A stretch of DNA of 64,000 bases from Candidatus Fusicatenibacter intestinigallinarum (GTDB lineage: Bacteria > Bacillota > Clostridia > Lachnospirales > Lachnospiraceae). The translations under genes and the position numbers were made by a program. The stretch covers positions 1 to 64,000 of the forward strand of contig DWWU01000039.1 of NCBI GenBank assembly GCA_019119555.1. The letters are read 5' to 3'. Of the stretch, positions 15,000 to 22,836 are shown in pieces (positions within the stretch are counted from its first letter, which is position 1; the number at the start of each line of letters is the position of its first letter). The notes beneath the pieces are model-generated. The model searched no databases and had not been told where the DNA came from. It saw only the letters and a list, made by a program, of their open reading frames with translations.

Positions 15000-15243
15000 G
15001 ATCATGAAGATCATTGACGAAGAAGAAAAGAAGTTAAAAGAAATTGATTCCGCATGGGGCGGCGTAGAGGTGATTTATTATGATAATAGGCCGACTTATA
15101 TGACAATTAATGTACCACTCAAAGGGAATAAAGAAAAGATCAGTAAGCTGGAAACAGATGGATGGCGACGTGCAAAGCGTAGAAAGGCGCAGGGCGGTTA
15201 TATGGTGCAGTTGATGAGTAAATGTTTTCCACAGGAGGGTTGA
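14992..15243 (+). CDS. Small phage protein, 83 aa
   Basis: 83 residues, overlapping the previous gene by 8 bp. Predicted alpha-beta (VEVIYYDNRPTYMTINVPL), basic C-terminal half (GWRRAKRRKAQGGY). No family recognised. Confidence 0.55.
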   Translation: MHEIMKIIDEEEKKLKEIDSAWGGVEVIYYDNRPTYMTINVPLKGNKEKISKLETDGWRRAKRRKAQGGYMVQLMSKCFPQEG

Positions 15244-15244
15244 T

Positions 15245-15490
15245 ATGAGAACGATTGATATGATTCTTGACATGATCGAAAAAGAACACCCATACAAGGT
15301 GCCGGGAGATCGTGACACCTACGGCAAGTACAATGAGGGTTGGAGCGATGCGATTGACCGGGTACGGGGAGCATTACAGGTCATGAACAGTGAACCATTC
15401 GAATTTGATTTTTCGAGTGTGAAATCCTTTAAATGTCGGTGCGGACAAAAATATATTAATACAGGCCGGACAGAAAGGAGCGAGAAATGA
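15245..15490 (+). CDS. Small phage protein, 81 aa
   Basis: 81 residues, 1 nt after the previous stop, with GGAGG upstream. N-terminal helix (MRTIDMILDMIEKEHPYKVP) and a C-terminal CRCGQKY pair of cysteines. Unknown. Confidence 0.5.
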   Translation: MRTIDMILDMIEKEHPYKVPGDRDTYGKYNEGWSDAIDRVRGALQVMNSEPFEFDFSSVKSFKCRCGQKYINTGRTERSEK

Positions 15491-15693
15491 CATATTACAA
15501 ACCGCTTACGCCCAAATTCAGGAAACAAATAAACGATAGCATTTGTGATCAAATGGCAGAACTTAATGCTTGCCAAAACTCACCCTATGTAACTCTTCAA
15601 AAGATTAGTTTACAGACACTCGAAAATCTAATTAGTGCTTTGCCAGATGGTTATCCAATCCCAATGGAAAGGAGCGATCACAATGGAAAATAG
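15487..15693 (+). CDS. Small phage protein, 68 aa
   Basis: 68 residues, ATGA overlap with the gene before and GAAAGGAG upstream. Starts MTYYKPLTPKFRKQINDSIC. Unknown. Confidence 0.5.
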   Translation: MTYYKPLTPKFRKQINDSICDQMAELNACQNSPYVTLQKISLQTLENLISALPDGYPIPMERSDHNGK

Positions 15694-15844
15694 ATGCGTA
15701 TGCTGCGGAGAGATTATCCCGGAGGGACGGCAGGTGTGTGAGAAATGTGAAAGAGAGGCTGAGGATGAAGATTATAAAATATCCGGCCAGGATCAGAGGA
15801 GAGGACTACACAGCAGAGGTAAGGTTCTGCCAATGCGAGTATGA
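15683..15844 (+). CDS. Small zinc-finger phage protein, 53 aa
   Basis: Begins MENRCVCCGEIIPEGRQVC with ERGC-type ligands CVCC...CEKC that look like a zinc ribbon of about 30 residues. AAAGGAG precedes the ATG. The tail after about residue 33 overlaps the next gene by 80 bp in another frame and may be a read-through extension. Confidence 0.55.
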   Translation: MENRCVCCGEIIPEGRQVCEKCEREAEDEDYKISGQDQRRGLHSRGKVLPMRV

Positions 15845-15989
15845 CATGGTAATGATCCAGACCGACTTATACAGAGGGCTACGTAAAATGGGACAGAAGC
15901 CGGAGTTTACCTTCCGAAAACGTGTGCCGATTGAAACTTATATTCGGGAGGCGGAAGGAGAGATGAAATTGTGGGAGGAATGTCATTGA
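15765..15989 (+). CDS. Small phage protein, 74 aa
   Basis: 74 residues starting MKIIKYPARIRGEDYTAEVR, with GAGAGGCTGAGG upstream. Beta-rich first half, basic helix later. It overlaps both neighbours, typical for this dense cluster. Unknown. Confidence 0.55.
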   Translation: MKIIKYPARIRGEDYTAEVRFCQCEYDMVMIQTDLYRGLRKMGQKPEFTFRKRVPIETYIREAEGEMKLWEECH

Positions 15990-16159
15990 ACGGAGAAGGT
16001 TATAGAGATCCTACGGCAGATCAGGCAATCAGAAATGCCGGCCGGATGCCGCGACGGATCAAAGATGTGGTACGGGCCATTAATACAGTTGCCAGCCTGC
16101 ATGGTCTGGAGATCGTAGTGGTGAGGGACAGACATACCGGGAAAGAATGGAGGATGTGA
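15971..16159 (+). CDS. Small phage protein, 62 aa
   Basis: 62 residues from a GTG with AAGGAGAG upstream (ATG at 15980 possible). Ends LHGLEIVVVRDRHTGKEWRM, a beta-strand pair with basic patch. Unknown. Confidence 0.5.
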   Translation: MGGMSLNGEGYRDPTADQAIRNAGRMPRRIKDVVRAINTVASLHGLEIVVVRDRHTGKEWRM

Positions 16160-16162
16160 CCG

Positions 16163-16579
16163 ATGGACAAGAAAACTGAGAACGAAAAGAAAAAGGAGTA
16201 TCTGAAATCGTACCGGGACGCCGTGGTCGCAGAAACTCAGATCAAAGAAGAGATTGATCAGCTGCGCCTGGACAAGATGTTTCCGAGCCTGGTACAGGAC
16301 GGCATGCCGCACGGTTCCGGGTCCAGCGATCTGTCGGCGTATGCGGCAAAGCTGGATGAACTACTGAGCGAACTGGAAGAGCAGATGAATGAGCGGATCC
16401 AGTTGCGCCGGGAGATCGTGAGAAAGATTGAATGCATGGAAAGCGAGACGGAGAAAGCAGTCTTGCGTTATCGGTACATACACATGTTGAAGTGGGAGGA
16501 AATCGCTGTGAAGATGCATTATGGTTACAGAAATATCTTGAAGGTGCATGGCAGAGCGTTGGAGCATTTTGAACAATAA
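16163..16579 (+). CDS. DUF1492/ArpU-type late-switch transcription regulator
   Basis: 138 residues. A long charged coiled coil (about 1-90) precedes a sigma-70 region-4-like helix-turn-helix: VLRYRYIHMLKWEEIAVKMH then YRNILKVHGRALEHF. Proteins of this design end the early region and switch on late genes in Streptococcus, Enterococcus and Clostridia phages. Here it sits directly before the packaging genes, as expected. A likely target is the region 16585-16630. Confidence 0.82.
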   Translation: MDKKTENEKKKEYLKSYRDAVVAETQIKEEIDQLRLDKMFPSLVQDGMPHGSGSSDLSAYAAKLDELLSELEEQMNERIQLRREIVRKIECMESETEKAVLRYRYIHMLKWEEIAVKMHYGYRNILKVHGRALEHFEQ

Positions 16580-16850
16580 AGTGTTCATAGTAATTCACAT
16601 TCGACTTATGATATAGTGTAAGAGCGATAAATGGATGGATATCATAGAATTCTCCTTATTCACGGCCGCCAGGTGTCACAGCCTGGCAGCCGTTTCGGCT
16701 TTCGACGGTACGCCGGCGCTGATGCGCGAAGACTGTCACATGGGAAAAATCCAAACCGGCCCTATCCGGTGGTGGTATAAGTTGGCGGCGTATATACTTT
16801 AAACCGCAGGTCCCGGCTCCGGGATACAGCGCCGCTGCGGCGGCGCATAT
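16580..16850. other. Late-promoter and packaging-site region
   Basis: A 270-bp non-coding stretch between the late regulator and the phage tRNA. It begins with a direct repeat (GTTCATAGTAATTCACATTC: TTCA spaced 11 bp) before TTATGATATAGTG, which looks like an activator-dependent late promoter. A strong hairpin follows (16663-16692), then GC-rich inverted segments near 16715-16850. A cos or pac site would be expected here, adjacent to terminase, but none can be assigned by eye. Confidence 0.4.
16663..16700 (+). terminator. Hairpin before the packaging module
   Basis: CGGCCGCCAGG (16663-16673) pairs with CCTGGCAGCCG (16682-16692), one mismatch, 8-nt loop, then TTTCGGCTTT. It probably ends early transcripts; the weak T-run leaves room for partial read-through or an RNA element. 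Confidence 0.6.
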
Positions 16851-16923
16851 TGCGAGGTAGAGCAGAGGGCAGCTCGCCAGCCTCATAAGCTGGAGGTCGC
16901 AGGTTCGAATCCTGCCCGCGCAA
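16851..16923 (+). tRNA. Prophage-encoded tRNA-Met (CAT)
   Basis: A 73-nt cloverleaf: acceptor TGCGAGG against CCGCGCA with one A-G mismatch at pair 5-68, D stem GAGC/GCTC, anticodon stem CCAGC/GCTGG with loop CTCATAA (anticodon CAT), T arm GCAGG-TTCGAAT-CCTGC. The start does not look like an initiator. CAT could also read Ile if lysidine-modified. It sits right before the terminase gene. Confidence 0.82.
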
Positions 16924-16995
16924 GTAAAAGATAATTGTATTTGAGTGTTTAGAAGATTTTCTCTTACTCAAAACGACGAAAAGGAAGGTGGTGAA

Positions 16996-17448
16996 GTGGC
17001 GAATGAGAAAAATCTGATACGTTTAAGCCCGAGGGAAGCTCGAGAATATGGAAGAAAGGGTGGTAAAGCAAGCGGTAAAGCCAGGCGCCGGAAGGCAGAC
17101 TTCCGGAAGACGCTGAACATGTTGCTCACCGCTGAAATAGATAACGAAGAATGGAAGCCGATTCTGGAGGCACTTGGTGTCGAGTGTACTCTGGAATCGG
17201 CTCTTTTAATGGCGCAGATCAAAGAAGCGCTTGCTGGAAATACGAAAGCAGCCACTTTTGTAGCGAAGTATTCCGGTCAGTCGCCTGAACCGGAGGAGAA
17301 TCGAAGGAACCGTGAGGCGGATACAGAGCTGAAGAAAGCAAGGAAGCAGGCTGTAACCGGTGAAAATGAAACCGATGAAGCACTGGATAAGCTGGACAGC
17401 ATATTGAAGGAGATGCGTGACAATGCAGTTAAGCAGCAAACAGAATGA
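16996..17448 (+). CDS. terS: Terminase small subunit-like protein
   Basis: 150 residues from a GTG with AAGGTGGTGA ahead; an in-frame ATG at 16945 lies close to the tRNA. The N-terminal KGG-type motif (YGRKGGKASGKARRRKADFR) is highly basic and DNA-binding, then a helical region (LNMLLTAEIDNEEWKPILEAL) and a charged tail. It should recognise the packaging site and recruit TerL. It overlaps terL by 26 bp. Confidence 0.8.
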   Translation: MANEKNLIRLSPREAREYGRKGGKASGKARRRKADFRKTLNMLLTAEIDNEEWKPILEALGVECTLESALLMAQIKEALAGNTKAATFVAKYSGQSPEPEENRRNREADTELKKARKQAVTGENETDEALDKLDSILKEMRDNAVKQQTE

Positions 17449-18748
17449 GTATATCCTGAATGCAACGCATCGCTGGAATATTAAGTCCGGCGCTGTGCGA
17501 TCTGGAAAATCGTTTGTTGATACAGCATATATGATTCCGTTTCGGATCAGAACGGTAGCCGGAAAGCCTGGACTGAATGTTATTCTTGGAGTATCCAAGG
17601 AATCAATAGAACGAAACGTGCTGCAGCCAATGCGAGAACTGTATACAGATAAATTGATCGGCACAATCAACAACCGAAATGTAGCGCATATCTGTGGAGA
17701 AGAGGTGTATTGTCTGGGCGCTGAAAAGATCAGTCAGGTGGCAAAGATTCAGGGATCTTCTATCAAGTATTGTTACGGAGATGAAATTGCAAAATGGAAC
17801 AAAGAGGTCTTTCAGATGCTCAAGTCCCGGCTGGACAAACCGTATAGCTGTTTTGATGGTAGCTGCAACCCGGAACATCCAACGCACTGGCTGAAAGAGT
17901 TCCTGGACACACCAGAACTGGATATCTACCTGCAGCATTATACCATTTTCGACAATCCTTATCTGGATCCGGAATTTGTAAAACAGTTGTGTAAAGAGTA
18001 TGAAGGAACGATTTATTATGACCGCCTGATACTTGGGCTATGGAAACGGGCGGAAGGGGCAATCTATAAGCGGTTTGCGGATAACCCCGATGCATTCCGG
18101 TGTGAGGTTGTGAATCAGCTTGATCCGACAACGGAGAGAAAGCAATTCCGGAAAGAGGATATTGTTTCTATCGAATTTTCTATTGATTTTGGAGGAAATA
18201 AGTCTGGACATGCTTTTTGCGCTCGGGGATATACAGACGATTATCGAGACGTAATTGTACTGGTATCCAAGCGCATCATGGCAAAAGATGAGACAGAGGA
18301 TATTGACAGCAATATGATGGACAAGTTTTTTTGTGACTTTATTGAGACTGTTATAGATAAATATGCAGTAACGGTCAGGCATGCAAATTATGTTGAGTAC
18401 TGCAACGCGGAATCTGCTTTTTGGGACAATGCAGAGACGGTCCTCGGAAATTCAATCCGGAACGCAGTAGAAAAACAATTTCCTTGGATCTCTGTCAGAC
18501 CTGCAAAAAAGAAACCGATCAATGACCGGATTCATTGCACACTTCGGCTCATGGGATCAGGACGATTCTGGATGACAGAAGATTGTGAATCACTTCAGGC
18601 AGCATTTATAGATGCGGTCTGGGATACAGAAAAAGATAAAGATGAGCGCCTGGACGATGGCAGCACTGACATCGATAGTCTGGACGCTTTTGAATATACG
18701 ATTGAACGAGACATGAAATATCTGATCCGGGAGGTGGATGATGTTTGA
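17423..18748 (+). CDS. terL: Terminase large subunit (packaging ATPase/nuclease)
   Basis: 441 residues of a PBSX-type terminase. The Walker A variant GAVRSGKS (23-30) and the Walker-B-like YCYGDEIAKW (about 116-125) form the motor ATPase; SIDFGGNKSGHAF (about 253) starts the RNase-H-like nuclease domain with later acidic residues (Asp in DGSTDIDSLDAFEY). It pumps DNA into the prohead through the portal. An upstream in-frame GTG at 17417 is an alternative start. Confidence 0.95.
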   Translation: MQLSSKQNEYILNATHRWNIKSGAVRSGKSFVDTAYMIPFRIRTVAGKPGLNVILGVSKESIERNVLQPMRELYTDKLIGTINNRNVAHICGEEVYCLGAEKISQVAKIQGSSIKYCYGDEIAKWNKEVFQMLKSRLDKPYSCFDGSCNPEHPTHWLKEFLDTPELDIYLQHYTIFDNPYLDPEFVKQLCKEYEGTIYYDRLILGLWKRAEGAIYKRFADNPDAFRCEVVNQLDPTTERKQFRKEDIVSIEFSIDFGGNKSGHAFCARGYTDDYRDVIVLVSKRIMAKDETEDIDSNMMDKFFCDFIETVIDKYAVTVRHANYVEYCNAESAFWDNAETVLGNSIRNAVEKQFPWISVRPAKKKPINDRIHCTLRLMGSGRFWMTEDCESLQAAFIDAVWDTEKDKDERLDDGSTDIDSLDAFEYTIERDMKYLIREVDDV

Positions 18749-20093
18749 CGGATTCAGAAAATTTTGGAGAGGAGTAATGAGAATGTTTGGATATACGACA
18801 TTAAAGAATATCGTCGGTAAGAACATTACTCTTTCCGACAAGATGATTGATGCAATCAACGACTGGAAGAATATGCTGAATGGTCAGGCGGACTGGCTTA
18901 CTGATTACGTCAGATCTCTTAGAATCGAAGATGGTATTTGCCGAGAATTTACGGACGCTGTTTTGATTGAGATGGAGTCAAGCGTCAGTGTGGAACGTTT
19001 GGACCAGGTATATCAGAAGACAATCGCAAATTTGAGTGAAAACCTTCAAGAAGGGCTGGGACTCGGATCCCTCATTATAAAGCCGATTGGTCCAGATAAA
19101 GCTGAGTTTATTACGGCAGACAAATTTATTCCGATTTCATTTGACGATAACGGAAATCCTGTAGATATTGGTTTCCTAACCGTAAAGAGAATCGGGGAGA
19201 ATGATTATTTTACCCGTTTTGAGCGGCATTATCTTCTTAACGGCAGCCTTACGATTGAGAATAAATGTTATCATTCGCAAGACCAATCTGATATCGGTCA
19301 GTTGTGCAGTTTGGGGGAAGTTCCGGAATGGGCGGAGATTAATCCCGGTCCAGTCACATATCCGGGAATGCAGCAGATGGATTTTGGATATTACAGGAAT
19401 CCGATAAAAAACCGAATTGATGGATCGGCCTGCGGAGTGTCTGTATTTGAGTCGGCGAGAGAGTTAATTCGTAAGGCTGATATCCAGGGGGCAAGACTTG
19501 ACTGGGAGTATGAATCAGGGGAGCGTGCAATTCATGTCGACGCCCGGGCACTTAAACAGGATAAAAATACCGGACGATTTAGAATGGCAAAATTGAACCG
19601 TAGGCTTTACCGCGGACTGAATATCGAAGACGGAAAAGACAAGGAGCTTTTGAAAGAATATTCTCCCACAATGAGGGACGATGCATATAATCGTGGCCTT
19701 GAGAAATATCTCCGTGAGATTGAATTCAATGTAGGTCTTGCGTACGGAGATCTGTCTGACGTTCAGCAGGTCGAAAAGACAGCTGCAGAAATCAAGACAT
19801 CAAAAGCAAGGAAATATAACCGTGTAGGAGCTATACAGTTAAAATTGAAGGACTGCCTGGAAGGCTTTGTCTCAGGTCTGGCATTTTACAACGGGCTTTA
19901 TACTTCCGGCTATAAATTTATGTGCAACTTCAATGATTCGATCCTTACCGATGAGGAAACAGAACGCCAGCAGGATCGGCAGGATGTCAGCATGGGCGTG
20001 ATGTCACATCTGGAGTATCGTATGAAATGGTACAACGAAGATGAAACTACTGCAAGAAAGAATCTTCCTGAGCAGAATACAGTAATGGAGTGA
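18741..20093 (+). CDS. Portal protein, A118/SPP1-like
   Basis: 450 residues. The dodecameric portal is the DNA channel at one capsid vertex. The features GLGSLIIKPIGPDKAEFITADKFIPI, VSVFESARELIRKADIQGAR and the C-terminal FNDSILTDEETERQQDRQDVS are typical of the A118-family portal proteins. It overlaps terL by 8 bp and is followed by the minor capsid gene. Confidence 0.93.
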   Translation: MFDGFRKFWRGVMRMFGYTTLKNIVGKNITLSDKMIDAINDWKNMLNGQADWLTDYVRSLRIEDGICREFTDAVLIEMESSVSVERLDQVYQKTIANLSENLQEGLGLGSLIIKPIGPDKAEFITADKFIPISFDDNGNPVDIGFLTVKRIGENDYFTRFERHYLLNGSLTIENKCYHSQDQSDIGQLCSLGEVPEWAEINPGPVTYPGMQQMDFGYYRNPIKNRIDGSACGVSVFESARELIRKADIQGARLDWEYESGERAIHVDARALKQDKNTGRFRMAKLNRRLYRGLNIEDGKDKELLKEYSPTMRDDAYNRGLEKYLREIEFNVGLAYGDLSDVQQVEKTAAEIKTSKARKYNRVGAIQLKLKDCLEGFVSGLAFYNGLYTSGYKFMCNFNDSILTDEETERQQDRQDVSMGVMSHLEYRMKWYNEDETTARKNLPEQNTVME

Positions 20094-20097
20094 TGTC

Positions 20098-21693
20098 ATG
20101 AACCGGGAATATAAAGAAAAGCTTGCCCGGCAGATCGAAAAGAACTATTCCGATCTTGAGATACGTATTCTGGAAGATATTGTCCGCCGGATCAAGAAGG
20201 CCGGAGAGATCACCAGTACGGCGGACTGGCAGATCAACCGGTTGCGGATTCTTGGAAACTCTTCTGAGGACATTGAAAAGATGATCAAGGACGCCCTAAA
20301 CGCATCCTATCCGGGTATGTTTGAGTTGTATGATAAAGTCATCGACTGGGAATATGTTCGCAATAAGGACATCTACGAACAGATCAATGCAGAGTATATT
20401 CCTTATGAGGAAAATGGACAGCTCCAGCAAATTATAAGTGCATTGATTCAGCAGACGGATGCTGATCTGCAGAACATCACTCAGAGCCTGGGGTTTTATC
20501 TGGATTATGGTGGTGGAAAGCCAGTGCTTACACCTCTGGCGGAAGTCTATCAGAAATATCTTGATGCTGCTTGCATGGATATCGTGTCCGGAGCGTTTGA
20601 TTATAATAGTGTACTACGGAAAGTAGTGTCTCAACTTACTAACAGTGGCCTCCGGCAGATTGATTATGCATCAGGAAGAGGAAACCGAGTAGATGTGGCC
20701 GCCAGAAGAGCAGTGATGACAGGGATTACTCAGCTGACCGGAAAGATTTCAGACATGAACGCTGAGAATCTCGGGACGGTATACTTTGAAGTTGCCTGGC
20801 ACGCCGGCGCTCGGCCGACACATGCAGTCTGGCAGGGGAGGGTATGGAGTAAAGAACAGCTTGTTACCGTTTGCGGCTTAGGAACCGTGACGGGGCTGGA
20901 AGGCGTGAACTGTTATCATGAAAGATATCCCTTTATCCCGGGAATATCTGAGCGGAACTGGACAGATGAATGGCTGGAGACAAAGAACCGGGAAGAGAAT
21001 ACACCAAAAGAGTTCCAGGGAAAACATTATACAGTTTATGAGGCAAAGCAGAGGCAGCGTCAGATGGAGACAGCCATGCGGGCACAGCGGGAGAAAGTAC
21101 AGCTGATGCAAAAGGGCGGCGCGGATCCAGAAGAAATCACCGTTGCAAGAGCAAAGTACAAAGGTCAGCTGAATGAGTATAAAAAGTTCTCTAAAAAAAT
21201 GAAACTTACGGAGGAACGTGAGCGAATTTATATTGATGGCCGTGGCAGGGTTGCATTGTCGAATGACGATCAGAAAGCGATTGAAGCGCGACTCAAAAAA
21301 ATGTATAATAAAAACAGCCTGGAAGAGAACATCAGGTTGTATGAAAAAGATGTTTCCATCAGAAAAGATATTAGATCTGGGAAAATATCAACAAAAATCG
21401 AAAAAGGAAAACAGGGTAAACATATAAAAGAACATAACAATTATATTCCCGGAAGAAGTTATTTGATTGTCTCAGAAGACCAGGTGCAGGATTTGATTCA
21501 GAAATATGCTGGAACTGGGAGGATGCAAAGAGATGGAAAAGACAGATGGGTACACAAAGAAATCATCACTGCGGATGAGATTATCGGGGTATCCATAGAC
21601 CCAGCAACAGGGCATGAGCAAGAAACAAAAAAATTCGTTATTCATTATGCTAAAAACGGTGTACATATTGTTCCATGTGAGGAGGATGGATAA
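20098..21693 (+). CDS. Minor capsid protein fused to a C-terminal toxin-like domain
   Basis: 531 residues. Residues 1-310 are a Phage_min_cap2-type head protein: AWHAGARPTHAVWQGRVWS and GLEGVNCYHERYPFIPG are its signatures. A coiled-coil, basic linker (about 310-425) follows. The last ~100 residues (from about 430: IEKGKQGKHIKEHNNYIPGR, then LIQKYAGTGRM, IITADEIIGVSIDP and KFVIHYAKNGVHIVP) resemble the Ntox50 / phage-associated toxin domain appended to capsid (MuF-like) proteins in temperate phages of Firmicutes. His residues in HIKEHN and HYAKNGVHIVP are candidate catalytic residues. The capsid part would carry the toxin into the virion. An LSm-like small gene follows 2 bp downstream. Toxic activity is inferred from family. 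Confidence 0.9.
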   Translation: MNREYKEKLARQIEKNYSDLEIRILEDIVRRIKKAGEITSTADWQINRLRILGNSSEDIEKMIKDALNASYPGMFELYDKVIDWEYVRNKDIYEQINAEYIPYEENGQLQQIISALIQQTDADLQNITQSLGFYLDYGGGKPVLTPLAEVYQKYLDAACMDIVSGAFDYNSVLRKVVSQLTNSGLRQIDYASGRGNRVDVAARRAVMTGITQLTGKISDMNAENLGTVYFEVAWHAGARPTHAVWQGRVWSKEQLVTVCGLGTVTGLEGVNCYHERYPFIPGISERNWTDEWLETKNREENTPKEFQGKHYTVYEAKQRQRQMETAMRAQREKVQLMQKGGADPEEITVARAKYKGQLNEYKKFSKKMKLTEERERIYIDGRGRVALSNDDQKAIEARLKKMYNKNSLEENIRLYEKDVSIRKDIRSGKISTKIEKGKQGKHIKEHNNYIPGRSYLIVSEDQVQDLIQKYAGTGRMQRDGKDRWVHKEIITADEIIGVSIDPATGHEQETKKFVIHYAKNGVHIVPCEEDG

Positions 21694-21695
21694 AA

Positions 21696-21911
21696 ATGTT
21701 GAACGAAAAGGAATTGACAATGTATTATGCGCGTGGGAAAAATGTGAAAGTAACTTGTAAAGATGGAACAATAGTAGAGGGATATTGCGAGATGTTTACT
21801 CAACCGCTTGACAATGAACCTGAAGTTGCAGAGATATCTATTCGAAAAGGAGCGATGTATCTTGTAGGAATCACGGAACCCGAGATTGAAAAAATTGAAT
21901 ACTTAGATTGA
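21696..21911 (+). CDS. Small LSm/SH3-like protein, candidate immunity factor
   Basis: 71 residues 2 bp after the toxin-bearing minor capsid gene, with GAGGAGG upstream. The sequence (VKVTCKDGTIVEGYCEMFTQ to YLVGITEPEIEKIEYLD) is a five-strand barrel of the LSm or SH3 type, common beside phage capsid-linked toxins. Location suggests it neutralises the C-terminal toxin domain, but the family also occurs without a toxin. It ends exactly at a terminator. Confidence 0.75.
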   Translation: MLNEKELTMYYARGKNVKVTCKDGTIVEGYCEMFTQPLDNEPEVAEISIRKGAMYLVGITEPEIEKIEYLD

Positions 21912-21944
21912 ATGCCGCTTGTTCTTCAGAATGAGCGGCATTTT
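21911..21944 (+). terminator. Terminator after the candidate immunity gene
   Basis: AATGCCGCT (21911-21919) pairs with AGCGGCATT (21934-21942) and is followed by TTTCAT. Unusual in the middle of a head operon; it may separate toxin/immunity from scaffold and capsid expression, or be read through under late activation. Confidence 0.75.
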
Positions 21945-21972
21945 CATACCATTTTTTAAGAAAGGAAAGAGT

Positions 21973-22098
21973 ATGCTGATCGAGAGAATCTTTCTCCGGA
22001 TCCGGCAGCACTTCTGCCGGCACCGGTACAAGAAACACTGGAACAAGGAGTCAGCGGCGTATGAGTATCGCTGCGTGCATTGTGGAAAGGTGCGGTGA
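21973..22098 (+). CDS. Tiny zinc-finger-like phage protein, 41 aa
   Basis: 41 residues (MLIERIFLRIRQHFCRHRYKKH...YRCVHCGKVR) with AAGGAAAG upstream. The CxxC pair at the end plus the upstream Cys and His could form one zinc site. Short basic proteins of this sort sit between minor capsid and scaffold genes in related phages. Confidence 0.6.
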   Translation: MLIERIFLRIRQHFCRHRYKKHWNKESAAYEYRCVHCGKVR

Positions 22099-22257
22099 TC
22101 CAGGTTATCTCCCTTTAGGGCGCGGGGTTATGCGTCTTATTTTTATGCCCTGCCATATGGCTCAAAACTGGACAGCTACCGCGCTCGGGGTTTATCGGGC
22201 TATATCCCATACCGCTGAAAGAGCGGTTAATAAAAGATTTTAGGAGGAATTGTAACT
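22099..22257. other. 159-bp gap before the scaffold gene
   Basis: No ORF of note. Two similar G-rich segments (GCGCGGGGTTATGCG and GCGCTCGGGGTTTATCG) lie about 70 bp apart, and GCTGAAAGAGCGG precedes AGGAGG of the scaffold gene. Possibly a processing or translation-control site for the highly expressed capsid genes; I cannot say more. Confidence 0.3.
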
Positions 22258-22830
22258 ATGAAAAATATCTACGACATTTTGAAGGATTTTGGTCTGGAGG
22301 TTCCTGAAGACAAAAAGGCGGATTTTGATAAAGTATGGAAGGAGAACTATCGAACCAAATCAGATTATGATAAGGTTGCGGGTCAGAGGGATAGTTACAA
22401 GACATCTCTCGATACCGTGAACACGAAGCTGAAAGAGTTCGAAGGCGTTGATGTAGCAGACTTGAAGCAGCAGATTACAACACTTCAGGGCGATCTGAAG
22501 AAAAAGGATGATGAATATGCCGCGAAAGAAGCTGACCGCTTGTTTAACGAAACTCTCGATAAAGCCATTTCCGCAGCTGGAGGACGTAATGCAAAGGCAA
22601 TTCGTGGACTGCTTGATCTTGAGACATTGAAAGGGTCAAAGGATCAGACAGAAGATATCAATAAAGCCTTGGAGGCTGTTAAGAAATCCGACGCATATCT
22701 CTTCGGAGTTGACGAACCGTTTCTGAATCCTGTCGGACCAACCAATGACAAAGGCGGCGAAGAAAAAAATATGGGAAGCCTGGCATCGATCCGGGCAGCG
22801 ATGGGTCTTCCGCCAAAGAAAGGAGAATAA
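22258..22830 (+). CDS. Phage scaffold protein (Gp20-type)
   Basis: 190 residues with AGGAGG upstream. A long central coiled coil (DSYKTSLDTVNTKLKEFEG to DEYAAKEADRLFNE) is bordered by the typical N-terminal YDILKDFGLEVPEDK segment and C-terminal GLLDLETLKG and ASIRAAMGLP. Scaffold proteins guide capsid shell assembly and then leave. Placed directly before the capsid gene, as usual. Confidence 0.93.
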   Translation: MKNIYDILKDFGLEVPEDKKADFDKVWKENYRTKSDYDKVAGQRDSYKTSLDTVNTKLKEFEGVDVADLKQQITTLQGDLKKKDDEYAAKEADRLFNETLDKAISAAGGRNAKAIRGLLDLETLKGSKDQTEDINKALEAVKKSDAYLFGVDEPFLNPVGPTNDKGGEEKNMGSLASIRAAMGLPPKKGE

Positions 22831-22836
22831 CCAAAT

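Noticed and set aside
16656-16886. Minus-strand ORF over the phage tRNA region
   Set aside because: It overlaps the tRNA and a hairpin, has a skewed composition and no ribosome site.
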